Shown here: positions 10,720 through 20,088 of the stretch, one piece after another
How the letters are laid out: each line of letters opens with the position of its first letter
Numbering within the stretch: position 1 is the first letter of the stretch
NCBI RefSeq assembly: GCF_024346995.1
Contig: NZ_AP024888.1
Span: forward strand, 620,001 to 684,000
Reading direction: 5' to 3'
DNA length: 64,000 nucleotides
Source: Vibrio palustris
GTDB taxonomy: Bacteria > Pseudomonadota > Gammaproteobacteria > Enterobacterales > Vibrionaceae
Notes under the pieces: model-generated
Told to the model about the DNA's origin: nothing
Databases searched by the model: none
Seen by the model: only the letters and a program-made list of their open reading frames with translations
Made by a program: the position numbers and the translations under genes

Positions 10720-10884
10720 ATGACCCACAAGAAATTAACGTTACCAGAAAAAGTCTGTCCCGTCTGCCAGCGCCCTTTTGTTTGGCGTAAGAAGTGGCAG
10801 CGCAATTGGTCAGACGTGAAATATTGCTCGCAACGCTGTAAACGTGCCGCCAAGCACACGACCACTTCTACGCTGGAATCATAA
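10720..10884 (+). CDS. DUF2256 zinc-ribbon-like small protein
   Basis: Small basic protein of 54 residues starting [13 protein letters not shown]. It has two cysteine pairs (CPVC and CSQRC) around the segment [13 protein letters not shown], the hallmark of DUF2256. Members are often next to or fused with cryptochrome or photolyase-like genes, but none is present here. The upstream frame is open to 10588. I use the ATG at 10720 because it gives the usual family length. Function unknown; the cysteines suggest zinc binding. Confidence 0.8.
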   Translation: MTHKKLTLPEKVCPVCQRPFVWRKKWQRNWSDVKYCSQRCKRAAKHTTTSTLES

Positions 10885-10901
10885 ACGCCATAGGACGGTA
10901 T

Positions 10902-11624
10902 TTAGCCCCATGATAACTGTAGATGCGTCCATTCTTTAACTAACCAGTCGGAAACATTTTCAGGCTGAGGCAACCATGTCAATGTTGCCTGCCATGCACT
11001 GGCATCTGGGCTAAATACGTAACCAAGCACGCACCCAAGTACTAGCACAAGCGAAGCCAAAGGCTGACTCCAATCGGTTAATTTAAGCGCGGTACCAAAT
11101 GAGCGTTTGATACGCATGCCCGATAAGTCGATACTGTAAATTTCATCAAGTATCAAGTGAATCATAGCGCCAAAAAATACAAAAGCACCAATCCCCCACG
11201 CCGTTTTGCTGCTCAGTTTAAATACATGATATGCCACAGGCACTGATAATGCGGCGAACATAATATTAGCCAGCAGGCTATGTAATGTGCCCCGGTGAAT
11301 GGTTAATTGTTCGAATGCCCACTTAATCGGAAAACGCACAATCAGATAACTCACTATTGCCGCGACCAGCACTTGCCAATGGGGCAACTTATCTAACCAA
11401 AACGCAATGGTTAAGCCGGCCACTAATGCACTAATTAAGCGAAACACGAGTCGAATCGCGATCGATTCATCCGAATCGATATCTGGCATCATACCGCCAA
11501 GGGTGCCGGCTAATGCATAAAAAATCGCATCATTCATGGTGGCAAAGCCGGCGATGAAAGCACTTGCGGCTAGAGGGGCACTGAGGGCGGCAGCGACGGT
11601 GACGTGGGTTTTAAAATCGGCCAT
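10902..11624 (-). CDS. DUF457 / YdjM-like membrane-bound metal-dependent hydrolase
   Basis: Integral membrane protein of about 240 residues with several hydrophobic segments. The family histidines and acids are visible: MADFKTHVTVA at the N-terminus, GGMMPDIDSDES (about 42-54), HRGTLHSL (about 110) and HLILDEIYS (about 155), a pattern shared with YdjM and phospholipase-like zinc hydrolases. The ATG at 11624 is chosen because all homologues begin close to the MxDFKTH segment; the frame is open 24 codons further. Substrate unknown. Confidence 0.8.
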   Translation of the reverse strand: MADFKTHVTVAAALSAPLAASAFIAGFATMNDAIFYALAGTLGGMMPDIDSDESIAIRLVFRLISALVAGLTIAFWLDKLPHWQVLVAAIVSYLIVRFPIKWAFEQLTIHRGTLHSLLANIMFAALSVPVAYHVFKLSSKTAWGIGAFVFFGAMIHLILDEIYSIDLSGMRIKRSFGTALKLTDWSQPLASLVLVLGCVLGYVFSPDASAWQATLTWLPQPENVSDWLVKEWTHLQLSWG

Positions 11625-12096
11625 TTTTCTATTGCTCTTACTGCGGTAATCTAAAGGGAATTCAGTATTGACTGAGGGTTTGCGGTTAGCGACCACATAC
11701 TACAAGAGATAAACTGACAAATGAAAGGCTTATCGCGCTTTCATGTTGAAAACGATTATGAATTAACCCAGTTCTTACAATAACCTGCCGATAATTTGTG
11801 CACCCATACCAAACCATGCGCAAGACCCGCAGCTCACAAGGTAGGTGTGGTCAATGATAGGCTTCTTATGGCGCTAACGCATCACTCAATATCTAAGCTC
11901 ACTTAGTACCGAAGAGAGACCTGCCATCATTTCGAATACTTGATCAAATACCAGTTGTTAGTATTGGCTGTAGCGGGGTAAACATCACGATGGACACATC
12001 CAAATCTGAGCGCTTAACCACCACATTATCGCGCGGCAAAAATATAGGCACTTCTCTCCTGCTAAAGAGAAGTACCATCGACATGAATCGGGAGTA
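11625..12096. other. Intergenic stretch before the isonitrile cluster terminus
   Basis: About 470 bp with no supported gene. It separates the DUF457 gene from the 3' end of the isonitrile synthase gene. A short inverted pair around the repeated AGAGAAGT near 12053-12073 may act as a weak terminator, but I see no classical one. Confidence 0.35.
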
Positions 12097-13968
12097 TTAA
12101 CTTAGTCCCGGTTGGTGATTAGATATCGCGTTATACGGTTGCCAAGGCGAATTAACCGACGTCGGTTGGCGCTGCAAATACCACAATTCGTGCTCATCAT
12201 GTATCGACTCAACCGCTCGTAGCGTCGCATGGTTATTCATCACTACCACATCCCCCGCTTGCAAAGACAGCTCATGATAGACGCGTCGATCTCGACAAAT
12301 TTCATGCAAACGCGTAACGACATCTTTACTCTCTGTGTAGTGATTCGATGAGTACAGTTCAGTATCATGACTGGGTAAATGATCGATAGCCACACCAGTG
12401 TTTGTCTCCATCCACCATCGTAATATATCTTTGCGTGTTTGCGGGCAAGACATGATCACTGGATAATGATATGTGCATTGTCTCGGCGATACTCCGTCTG
12501 AATACGCCAATACGGTCTCGCGGAGTGCTTCCCGTTCATCGCCATTGAGTATGAGTGTCGCTAGCTCACTATTGATGACCCTACTCACTGACGAAGAAGA
12601 GGTGTAGTGCAGCATGCTACCAGCGGTTTGATGACAATAAAACACCACCTCATCTGGGGTATAATCGTCATAATCGTACTTATCCTGATTGACGTTCATC
12701 GTGTCAAGCGGGTACACCAGTCCCCAGTGAACAGAGGTACCCTTTGCTGCCAATGACGGCCGAACAATTTGGGTATTCCCCTCAGGCCAAGACACCACAC
12801 CGCCTCCTTGGCGATACCAAGACTCAAACTCCTGCGTTGACTCAAGCGCATGGAAGCCGCGCAGCGTAACATAACCAAATGTCTGTGCTAAATGAGTCAG
12901 ATCACGGTGTTGTAATAGCTCAATGGGCATATCAGGATCTGGCGTTGACAGTACTAAACCAAACTGCTCTTGATGAACGGTTATGTTAAGTCGACGCAGA
13001 CACGCTAGCGCTTCATTGGAGATCGCATGAAGTTTAAGTAAACACCAAGGCTGTCCCTGATAGGTTACCGTCACCACCGCGCTACGCTCATGACTATGAT
13101 TAACACACGAATCCACCACAAACTCACCAAGATGAGCGTCAAACATTAGCGTACTGTGCCACGGTGTTTTAAAGCTTGGTTCATCGAATAAATACAGTGA
13201 ATATTTCTCACCCACCATCGGATGCTCATGGATACTCAAGCGAATACAATCCGCAAAGTGGTGATGTAAAAAATTATCTAACGCTCTACCTTGAATCATC
13301 ATTCCCTTTGCCATTTCTGCTAGGCGTTTACGCCGGTTTGAGTATGATAAAGCCGCGAGTGGATATTTCTGATCTTGGCTCATAAACTTCTTTAAACCAA
13401 GGTATGTGCTATGCATTTTTTTATGCTGTCGCTTGAGTTTTTCAAAATCCATTTCATATTGCGCATCGCCGTATTGACGCTTGAGTTCATCAAAATAATC
13501 CACATCAGCCACACCTGAAAACTCGGCAAAATCTCCAAAGTTCACAACTTTAAGAACATCACTACCGTTCATGATATCAATCATCTTTTTTAATCCATCA
13601 GAATAGTCATAATGATGCTTAAAATCGACATTAATATAATACGAAAACGTATGATAATCAGAAAAAATATAAAAGCAGACGCCATAAGGATAAATGCTTT
13701 GTATATCTCTAATAGTCTTAATAAATTTCTTTAAAACTTGATACTCTGCCATATCAGGCTGATGCCCTAAAACTTTATCCAAGTTATTTGTTTTACAAGG
13801 AAATGCTGGCAATAGTAGCTTTATTGGCTTTCGATTAATAACAAATTTGCTAATAGTACGTTTTAATTCAACTAATCCTTCATACTGAGCATTGGTTTTT
13901 GCCATTAATTGATTGAGAAGTATAAACGTAATTCTTTCTACGTAATCTTCGTTTGTTTTTTTAATCAT
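12097..13968 (-). CDS. Isonitrile synthase fused to a degenerate TauD-like domain
   Basis: The N-terminal half (about 1-300) matches the PvcA/IsnA/DIT1 isocyanide synthase family, which converts the amine of an aromatic amino acid to an isonitrile using ribulose-5-phosphate. Visible marks are LPAFPCK at 53-59, PDMAE at 71-75 and the FSDYHTF segment near 102-108. The C-terminal half (about 320-620) resembles Fe(II)/2-oxoglutarate oxygenases of the TauD/PvcB type. There the HxD metal motif reads HWG (H414-W-G416), and the distal histidine position (LHGR in relatives) reads LRAV (R584), so two of three iron ligands appear lost. The domain may be structural or non-catalytic. PvcA and PvcB are normally separate. 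It sits 52 bp after the monooxygenase gene in a three-gene operon. Confidence 0.82.
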   Translation of the reverse strand: MIKKTNEDYVERITFILLNQLMAKTNAQYEGLVELKRTISKFVINRKPIKLLLPAFPCKTNNLDKVLGHQPDMAEYQVLKKFIKTIRDIQSIYPYGVCFYIFSDYHTFSYYINVDFKHHYDYSDGLKKMIDIMNGSDVLKVVNFGDFAEFSGVADVDYFDELKRQYGDAQYEMDFEKLKRQHKKMHSTYLGLKKFMSQDQKYPLAALSYSNRRKRLAEMAKGMMIQGRALDNFLHHHFADCIRLSIHEHPMVGEKYSLYLFDEPSFKTPWHSTLMFDAHLGEFVVDSCVNHSHERSAVVTVTYQGQPWCLLKLHAISNEALACLRRLNITVHQEQFGLVLSTPDPDMPIELLQHRDLTHLAQTFGYVTLRGFHALESTQEFESWYRQGGGVVSWPEGNTQIVRPSLAAKGTSVHWGLVYPLDTMNVNQDKYDYDDYTPDEVVFYCHQTAGSMLHYTSSSSVSRVINSELATLILNGDEREALRETVLAYSDGVSPRQCTYHYPVIMSCPQTRKDILRWWMETNTGVAIDHLPSHDTELYSSNHYTESKDVVTRLHEICRDRRVYHELSLQAGDVVVMNNHATLRAVESIHDEHELWYLQRQPTSVNSPWQPYNAISNHQPGLS

Positions 13969-14020
13969 GATGTTTCCTAATTATCATTCTATTTATATTT
14001 CTTAATCTCTGAATTATATA

Positions 14021-15466
14021 TCACTCATACATCCATAAACTATTAATGAAATTATTAATTTCATTAATAGAGCAATGAGACTCAATATACGCATCGGGAC
14101 GTACAAGTATCGCTTGATCATGATAATAGCCTTGATCTGAACAATATTTATAGCTATCTTTTTTGCTCACTTGAATACATTGAATATAACTAGGAAGTTC
14201 AATTTGAATATCGTTATCTGAAAAAATCAATAACGTATAATGATTATAATTAAGTAAATGATAAAGTCGTGTTAGGCTACCTTGATTATGTAATTCGAAA
14301 TCAAAAATACGCGTCCCATCTAAACCAGATTCACTATAACGAATCCCCATTCCCGTAATGTTACCTGCGCGTTTTTCCACAATACTGACGTAATCTTGGG
14401 CATGGGTGCCATGTTTTGAATATTTGGTTGAACGTACTAACTCTCCTGAGCTCTCAATCACACTCGCCGCAATAGGCTGTCTTTCATTCTGGTAACTCTG
14501 CAATAGCGATGCAGGCGCTGCCTGTTGTAATTGCATACTTAGCTTCCAGATCAGATTAAACGCATCGGCTAATCCGGTATTTAGCCCCTGTCCACCATTA
14601 ACGGAATGAATGTGCGCCGCATCTCCAGCTAAAAACACGCGATCCTCTAGCGAAAATTTTTCAGCGATTGATTCTTTGACTGTAAACTGGGAATACCAAA
14701 TGATGTCTTTAAATGTCAGTGAGTGTGGGGTTACCGCTCTCCGTATCTTGGTGATTACCTCTGCTTGCGTAAATTCATCCGTATCCATTCTAATATAAAA
14801 ACGATCCAAATCACCTTCGCGTGGAATCCAAGCCACATCTGACGTATCAGTCTGAAATACGATAATCTCTGGAACTTTAGGAAAATCAGTTTCTAGTACC
14901 CCATCAATCACAGCCCAAGTGATTTTGGGCCGGATAATATCGAATGGAATATCAAAATGGCGGCGTACAAATGAGTGAGAGCCATCCGCACCAATCACAA
15001 AACGTGACTGAACTTGCTCACCTGAATCTAAGGTCGTTATACATCCTTGTTCATTTAAGGTGATATCTTGAACCGATGTTAATCGCCGTACAGCGTGATC
15101 GTATTGTGTTAGTTTCTTATCCAAAAGCTGTTCAATATAAGATTGCCCAAGCATCAGAAAGTGTCGATGATAACACCCCTCTAACGCCTCCCACCAAGAG
15201 GATTGACGCGAAACAAACTCACCATTAGCCCAGATAGAACTGGTATTACAGGTTTTACCTAATGGATAGAGATCATCAAATAAATCTACTAATTCAAGAA
15301 GTTGTAGTGTTCGAGCATTCAATGCATCCGCTCGTCCAACCATTAATGGCCCAGCGGATTTATCAATAATTACGGTATTTAAACCACTGCGCGCCGCTAA
15401 ATAACCACACATTAACCCAACAGGGCCTGCGCCAATAATAGTAATGTCTGTATACATGGTATTCAT
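14021..15466 (-). CDS. FAD-dependent monooxygenase (PheA/TfdB, group A) of the isonitrile cluster
   Basis: Class A flavoprotein hydroxylase of 481 residues. An N-terminal GAGPVGL dinucleotide-binding motif (about 12-18) is followed by the GADGSHSFVRRHF motif near 160 and the FLAGDAAHIHSVNGGQGLNTG motif near 275, which together bind FAD and NAD(P)H. Such enzymes hydroxylate aromatic rings, so a role in tailoring a tyrosine- or tryptophan-derived isonitrile is likely but inferred. Its first codons overlap the stop of the upstream oxygenase (ATGA), showing coupled translation. Characterised pvc and rhabduscin-type clusters do not, to my knowledge, carry this exact enzyme between the two oxygenase genes. 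Confidence 0.85.
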   Translation of the reverse strand: MNTMYTDITIIGAGPVGLMCGYLAARSGLNTVIIDKSAGPLMVGRADALNARTLQLLELVDLFDDLYPLGKTCNTSSIWANGEFVSRQSSWWEALEGCYHRHFLMLGQSYIEQLLDKKLTQYDHAVRRLTSVQDITLNEQGCITTLDSGEQVQSRFVIGADGSHSFVRRHFDIPFDIIRPKITWAVIDGVLETDFPKVPEIIVFQTDTSDVAWIPREGDLDRFYIRMDTDEFTQAEVITKIRRAVTPHSLTFKDIIWYSQFTVKESIAEKFSLEDRVFLAGDAAHIHSVNGGQGLNTGLADAFNLIWKLSMQLQQAAPASLLQSYQNERQPIAASVIESSGELVRSTKYSKHGTHAQDYVSIVEKRAGNITGMGIRYSESGLDGTRIFDFELHNQGSLTRLYHLLNYNHYTLLIFSDNDIQIELPSYIQCIQVSKKDSYKYCSDQGYYHDQAILVRPDAYIESHCSINEINNFINSLWMYE

Positions 15467-16299
15467 TGATAAGACTCCAAGTTTGGATTGTCAAAAGGAG
15501 GGTTACTCAGTATTTGTACACGCCGGATATAGCGGGCGGAATGAGAGTGAAATGACTCACGCCCATGTAGCAGCGAAAAGTTATCGTTAATCACGATATC
15601 TCCGTTTTGCCATTCATGAGCATAGAAATTATTGGTGTGGTAAAGCGCAGCACGTAGACTTTCATGCAATTGCATGACTTCATGTTGTTCTATACCGGTG
15701 AACTGCATATGCGGGGGATTAATTAATTCCCCTTTTTCCTCAAAATGCGGTTCGTTATAACGAATGACAGGATAGCCTTTATAAGGATGCTCACTAATGA
15801 TCGGGGCAATGGTGCGACTATTATAGAACGCCATCTTGCGCTCATACACGCCGGTCGCTCTTCGCCATAATGCTAAATCTTCTGCCGATGCTTGTTCCAA
15901 TATGCGCTGCGTATTAGAAAATGTGGTTCGGCCACCTTGCCCTGGGTTAGGTGCCTTGACACATTGAAATATCTGACACTCAGGCACTTGAGGACGATAC
16001 ATCCCATCCCAATGTAGTGGCATATAGCTGTTATCGAAAATATGATCATTAGGCTCATCATGTTGGATAAGCTCTAATACTTTACCAAAAGGCCAAACAC
16101 TCACTTCCCCCCACTGTTCACTATAAGCAATTAAATCTTCGTTAGTTGCTAATGTATCAAAACCTCTTAGTACAACTAATCCCTCACAATGAAATAAATG
16201 CTTTAACTCTTCCATCGGAATAACATTTAAATTCGTATCATTAACTGGTTCTAATTGAATACCAAATGGCTTTAATCTGGTTATTTTATAACTTTGCAT
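15463..16299 (-). CDS. PvcB/IsnB-like Fe(II)/2-oxoglutarate oxygenase
   Basis: TauD/TfdA-fold oxygenase of 278 residues with an intact iron site: HWD at 96-98 and the distal histidine H245 in LLHGRESF, followed by the 2-oxoglutarate-binding arginine in the ARYIRRV segment. PvcB/IsnB enzymes act on the isonitrile acid made by PvcA/IsnA, giving a vinyl isonitrile by oxidative decarboxylation or a related product. It is the first gene of the three-gene operon and overlaps the monooxygenase by 4 nt. Contrast with the fused TauD-like domain, which has lost these residues: this protein is probably the working oxygenase. Confidence 0.85.
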   Translation of the reverse strand: MQSYKITRLKPFGIQLEPVNDTNLNVIPMEELKHLFHCEGLVVLRGFDTLATNEDLIAYSEQWGEVSVWPFGKVLELIQHDEPNDHIFDNSYMPLHWDGMYRPQVPECQIFQCVKAPNPGQGGRTTFSNTQRILEQASAEDLALWRRATGVYERKMAFYNSRTIAPIISEHPYKGYPVIRYNEPHFEEKGELINPPHMQFTGIEQHEVMQLHESLRAALYHTNNFYAHEWQNGDIVINDNFSLLHGRESFHSHSARYIRRVQILSNPPFDNPNLESYQ

Positions 16300-16628
16300 A
16301 TACCTACCTAATAATATAAAGGAAGCAACACATTATTTACAAATTAATAGAAATTCAAACACAAAACTTATTAAAGGAATGGCATTATCAATATAAAACA
16401 TTGATAATAAAAAATATTACTAACTATGCTACCTTGTTAAAAGCCTTTTCATGAATAATAAAATAGATATCACAATATTTTATAAGTCATAAAAAATAAA
16501 CTTACTAAATTAATTAACAGTAAAAATCACAAAAATTAGCAGTGAATTTTTTATTTTATATAAATAGTCATTAAGCCTAACGAGAAAACTAGTTAAGTGT
16601 TATTCACTCATGAAAAAACTCAACGCAT
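16300..16628. other. AT-rich leader of the isonitrile operon
   Basis: About 330 bp, clearly more AT-rich than the flanking genes, with no gene. It must carry the promoter of the minus-strand isonitrile operon. The composition suggests silencing by H-NS-type proteins and possible horizontal acquisition. I could not pick a unique promoter. Confidence 0.45.
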
Positions 16629-16656
16629 AAAAAAACGAATCAATAGATTCGTTTTT
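16629..16656 (-). terminator. Rho-independent terminator
   Basis: Stem AAAACGAATC / GATTCGTTTT with a 4-nt loop and a run of seven Ts on the minus strand, 30 bp after the stop of the 229-residue protein gene. It insulates the isonitrile operon from upstream transcription. Confidence 0.85.
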
Positions 16657-16685
16657 TATCAGTTGAGTTTAACTAGTTTACTAAA

Positions 16686-17375
16686 TTATTCATCTGAATC
16701 CGCATGAGAGGCGGCATTAAAGCTGGTCATATTTTCAAAAGCCTCCATCCAAAAATAAGAACTAATAAAACTAAATTGGCGTGATGCCCCATTATCGGCT
16801 ATTTGCTGCAACTGCCAGACAATACCTGGCGCTTCTGGGAATTGGTCGCCTTGGATTTGATCTTCATATAACCGATTGATTAACGCAAGCTCGCCTTGGC
16901 CATGAGCCAATAGTCGCACCATCGAAGACTCAGGCGATGTATCGAAAATCGTCATATCTTCTTCGTTTTCGCCCGTGACTGTCAGCGTCATTTCCACGCC
17001 TGTTGGCTCGGCAAAGGTACCATTGAATGCTTCTCTTAATAACGCATACGCGCTAAAGAATCGCTCATGATACAAACAGTTGGCATATTCTTCCCAATAA
17101 CGGTCTTCGAGCATGTCATGGCTGACTTGATCAATTTTTCCTTGCGGTAATTCTGGAAACAAATGGGTTAATACCACCGCCGCTGCGCCTTCTGGACCTT
17201 GGTCATTCAGCGACATCATGCACATTTCTCTAAGCTCAGTCGCATCCATCGCGTCTAAGTCTTCATCAAAACTCATAATATGCATTAGCGCGCGATAATC
17301 ATCATTAGACCACGCGTTGTTGATTTGGTTAATTTTCTGGAAGGAATCGATTTGAACTGTAAATTGTGGCTGCAT
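16686..17375 (-). CDS. Hypothetical acidic protein
   Basis: A 229-residue, strongly acidic, soluble protein that I do not recognise. It has no signal peptide or membrane segment, is rich in Asp, Glu and Met, and is predicted to be largely helical. A strong terminator follows, and a good ribosome site (AGGAGTGCACA) precedes the ATG, so it is very likely expressed. No neighbour hints at its role. Confidence 0.75.
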   Translation of the reverse strand: MQPQFTVQIDSFQKINQINNAWSNDDYRALMHIMSFDEDLDAMDATELREMCMMSLNDQGPEGAAAVVLTHLFPELPQGKIDQVSHDMLEDRYWEEYANCLYHERFFSAYALLREAFNGTFAEPTGVEMTLTVTGENEEDMTIFDTSPESSMVRLLAHGQGELALINRLYEDQIQGDQFPEAPGIVWQLQQIADNGASRQFSFISSYFWMEAFENMTSFNAASHADSDE

Positions 17376-17622
17376 TGTGCACTCCTACTTGACGTTCATC
17401 TTGCAGAGAATTGAGCTGCTCGTGTTGATTACAAGTCAGCATGGATCTTGATAAAAGCAAGATCGAACCACCAATGTACCTTGTGTGGACGTAATATGCT
17501 AATCCTGCATATAATTATGGGTAAAACTTCACCAGCGCCGCAGTAGTTCGTTTATGTCTTTACCGCCAAAGACTGAGTGATGATTAATAACCATCAGCAC
17601 CGTTGATGGGTTGACTCTGATG

Positions 17623-18228
17623 CTATGAGGAGAGAGGAACCTGCTTTATCACTTGCGCTGGGTTGCCGCCAATCACCACATTATGGCCAAAACTTCGTGT
17701 CACTACGGCGCCAGATGCCACCACAACATTATTACCTAACGTCACACCAGGGTTAATCACCGCATGGCCACCGATCCAACAGTTATCACCAATAGTGATT
17801 GGCTGCGCGAATTCTCGTCCCTGCTTTCTGGCGATTGGCTCGACCGGATGGGTGGCGGTATAAATGCCCACTTGTGGGCCAATAAGACAATCATCACCAA
17901 TGGTTACCAAGGCGACATCTAATATGACGCAACCAAAGTTCGCATAAAAGTTATCACCAACATGGATATGACGACCATAATCACAATGAAACGGAGATTC
18001 AACGTGTAGCGTACTTCCCGTCGCGCCAAATAAACTTGTTATAAGATCTTGGCGTTGTTCAGAAAACTGAATAGAAGTCAGGTTCAGTTTTTCGGTCATT
18101 AGTCGCGCTTGTAAACGTAGCGCCACTAACTCCTCATCACTCGCATCATAAAGCTCTCCGGCGAGCATTTTTTCTCTTTCTGACACATAAGCCTCCTTGC
18201 TGACGCTATTGTCACTCACCTTATTCAC
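17623..18228 (-). CDS. Sugar O-acetyltransferase (Maa/LacA type)
   Basis: Left-handed beta-helix acetyltransferase of about 201 residues that transfers acetyl from acetyl-CoA to a sugar hydroxyl. The N-terminal Maa cap (EKMLAGELYDASDEELVALR) is followed by hexapeptide repeats and the active-site region TATHPVEP, with the IGDNCWIGGHAVINPGV coil near the C-terminus. The start overlaps the end of the upstream nucleotidyltransferase gene by one base, so the two are translated together. Sugar specificity cannot be told from sequence. Confidence 0.88.
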   Translation of the reverse strand: MNKVSDNSVSKEAYVSEREKMLAGELYDASDEELVALRLQARLMTEKLNLTSIQFSEQRQDLITSLFGATGSTLHVESPFHCDYGRHIHVGDNFYANFGCVILDVALVTIGDDCLIGPQVGIYTATHPVEPIARKQGREFAQPITIGDNCWIGGHAVINPGVTLGNNVVVASGAVVTRSFGHNVVIGGNPAQVIKQVPLSS

Positions 18229-19013
18229 TAACTTACGCTGTTGTTGACTTTTTGTGGTGCGAGGATCTCAGCACTTAAGCGCTGGAATAATTCAATAGCG
18301 CCCGACTTCGACGTTAACTCGCCCACCGCGTATTGATACGCTAAATCCAAGTCAGCCTTATGATTGGGATAATACACTTTTGCCACAGCAGCGCATTGGG
18401 CTAAGTTGATATACCAACTGCCATCTTGCTCGGCAACATAGTAATACGCCGACCTGAGTAATTTTTTACCAATAATTTTAGCAACATTTATATCACTCAT
18501 AATGGCAAATTCTGGCTGCATCTTTAGTAAATAATTGCATAAATCTCCATTAATAGCTTGGGCTATGGCAAGACTTGGTTTGTGACGAGGAAAATGAACG
18601 GAATGATCCTTACCCCAAATACAACAGCAGCAATGCTTTAACCAAAAGTGCCAATGGTAAACTTCTCGCGGCTTAAGCACATCATAGAGATACCCTGGGT
18701 CAATATCGAGCTTACTAATTTCTGAATAAGTTTGGGGAATGCTAGCCGATATTTCATTAAACACCTGCTGGTGGTGAGCAGTGAGAGGAGTATTGAGTAG
18801 GATAGAAAGATCTAAGTCAGAACAACCAATAACCGCCTCTCCTCTTGCCACACTGCCATACAAATAGATGCTATCCACTTGCTTAGGCAAACGCTGAACG
18901 AGCTGTGAAACAACCTGATCGACCACCATTTTAAATTCACGTTGGATAGAATTTACAGAACAAACATTATCGATAAAACCGTGTTTATCTAGACCTCGGC
19001 GACACTGATGCAT
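18228..19013 (-). CDS. Nucleotidyltransferase-fold protein
   Basis: About 261 residues with an N-terminal polymerase-beta-like nucleotidyltransferase domain: LYGSVARGEAVIGCSDLDLSILL gives the GSxxxR and two-aspartate metal motif. The rest is helical. It resembles aminoglycoside adenylyltransferases in layout, but I cannot claim resistance. I chose the ATG at 19013 because AAAGGA lies six bases upstream; the frame continues to 19148 without a better site, and a later ATG at 18929 lacks one. It is coupled to the acetyltransferase gene. Confidence 0.7.
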   Translation of the reverse strand: MHQCRRGLDKHGFIDNVCSVNSIQREFKMVVDQVVSQLVQRLPKQVDSIYLYGSVARGEAVIGCSDLDLSILLNTPLTAHHQQVFNEISASIPQTYSEISKLDIDPGYLYDVLKPREVYHWHFWLKHCCCCIWGKDHSVHFPRHKPSLAIAQAINGDLCNYLLKMQPEFAIMSDINVAKIIGKKLLRSAYYYVAEQDGSWYINLAQCAAVAKVYYPNHKADLDLAYQYAVGELTSKSGAIELFQRLSAEILAPQKVNNSVS

Positions 19014-19380
19014 GCTGAATCCTTTCAGAAAAGTCTTATCGTAACACTCACAACGACTTGTGGCATCGACAATTATGCGTAAAGTCAGGCGTACATTTGC
19101 ACAGCAATGCGGTGAGGCAATTTTAGCACTCCGCTTGAAAATACGCACACAGTTACTAGGCTAAATAACAAGTTACGCGCTTTGGTTAGATATCAAATAC
19201 CAGAATGAGAGTGGTTACTCGTAGTAACATAAGTAAGCTAAGCGACACACTAACACTGCCTATGTGCCATTTTAAATTCTTAGATTTTGGCCGCCCCTAC
19301 TGATGATATATAGATAACTCCGACTTAATCGCGTAACTAGTGAACATGGTTGTTCATCATTTTTATCGCAAGGAGTCTCT

Positions 19381-20088
19381 ATGACTAACATTAACCGCCG
19401 TCGTTTTCTAAAAGGCGGCAGCGCGACATTAATCACATCCTTTGCCCTTCCTAGCCTCGCCGCCTCAAATACCACTGCAGATACTGCTGAAGATGTCGGA
19501 CGCGGCGGCAAGTATCAATTACAATTTTTCTCTGACTCTGACTTTGAAATCGTGGAAGCCATCATTGATCAGTTGATTCCAGGAGACGAGCTCTCACCAG
19601 CAGCGAGTGAGTTAGGCGTCGCCGAATTCATCGACAGTGAGCTTGCCGGCCCTTATGGCCAAGCCACTCACTGGTATATGCAGGGTCCTTTTGAACCCGG
19701 TCTTCCCACGCAGGGTTATCAAACGCGGCGTACACCGGGACAATTGATCAAAGATGGGATTCACGCCGTGGAAAGCGTCGTTCAAGCAGATTATCAAACG
19801 CGCTCATTTACCGCGTTACCATCAGAGCAACAGGTAGAATTATTGGAACGCATTGAACAAGGAGAACGTGAGCTCCCTGGCTTGGATGGAACATTGTTTT
19901 TTAAACACTTACTCGCTCTCACCAAACAAGGCTTTTTCTCCGATCCAATGCATGGCGGTAATAAACACATGGCCGCATGGAAAATGATTGGTTTTCCTGG
20001 GGCGCGATCGAGTTTTTATGAATGGAAGGATAACACCGACAAGCCCTACTCTATCGCACCCGTAGCGATTAAAGGAGTGAAATCATGA
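19381..20088 (+). CDS. Gluconate 2-dehydrogenase-type subunit 3 (Tat-exported small subunit)
   Basis: Small gamma subunit of a membrane-bound FAD-dependent sugar or sugar-acid dehydrogenase. The N-terminus carries a clear twin-arginine signal (NRRRFLKGGSATLITSFALP), which exports the folded complex to the periplasm with its flavoprotein partner. The remainder matches the gluconate_2-dh3 family (IVEAIIDQLIPGDELSPAASELGV; HGGNKHMAAWKMIGFPG). AAGGAG precedes the ATG. It overlaps the flavoprotein gene by 4 nt. First gene of a three-gene operon. Confidence 0.92.
   Translation: MTNINRRRFLKGGSATLITSFALPSLAASNTTADTAEDVGRGGKYQLQFFSDSDFEIVEAIIDQLIPGDELSPAASELGVAEFIDSELAGPYGQATHWYMQGPFEPGLPTQGYQTRRTPGQLIKDGIHAVESVVQADYQTRSFTALPSEQQVELLERIEQGERELPGLDGTLFFKHLLALTKQGFFSDPMHGGNKHMAAWKMIGFPGARSSFYEWKDNTDKPYSIAPVAIKGVKS

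Noticed and set aside
18228..19013. Aminoglycoside resistance gene
   Set aside because: Only the generic nucleotidyltransferase motif is visible; resistance cannot be inferred from that.
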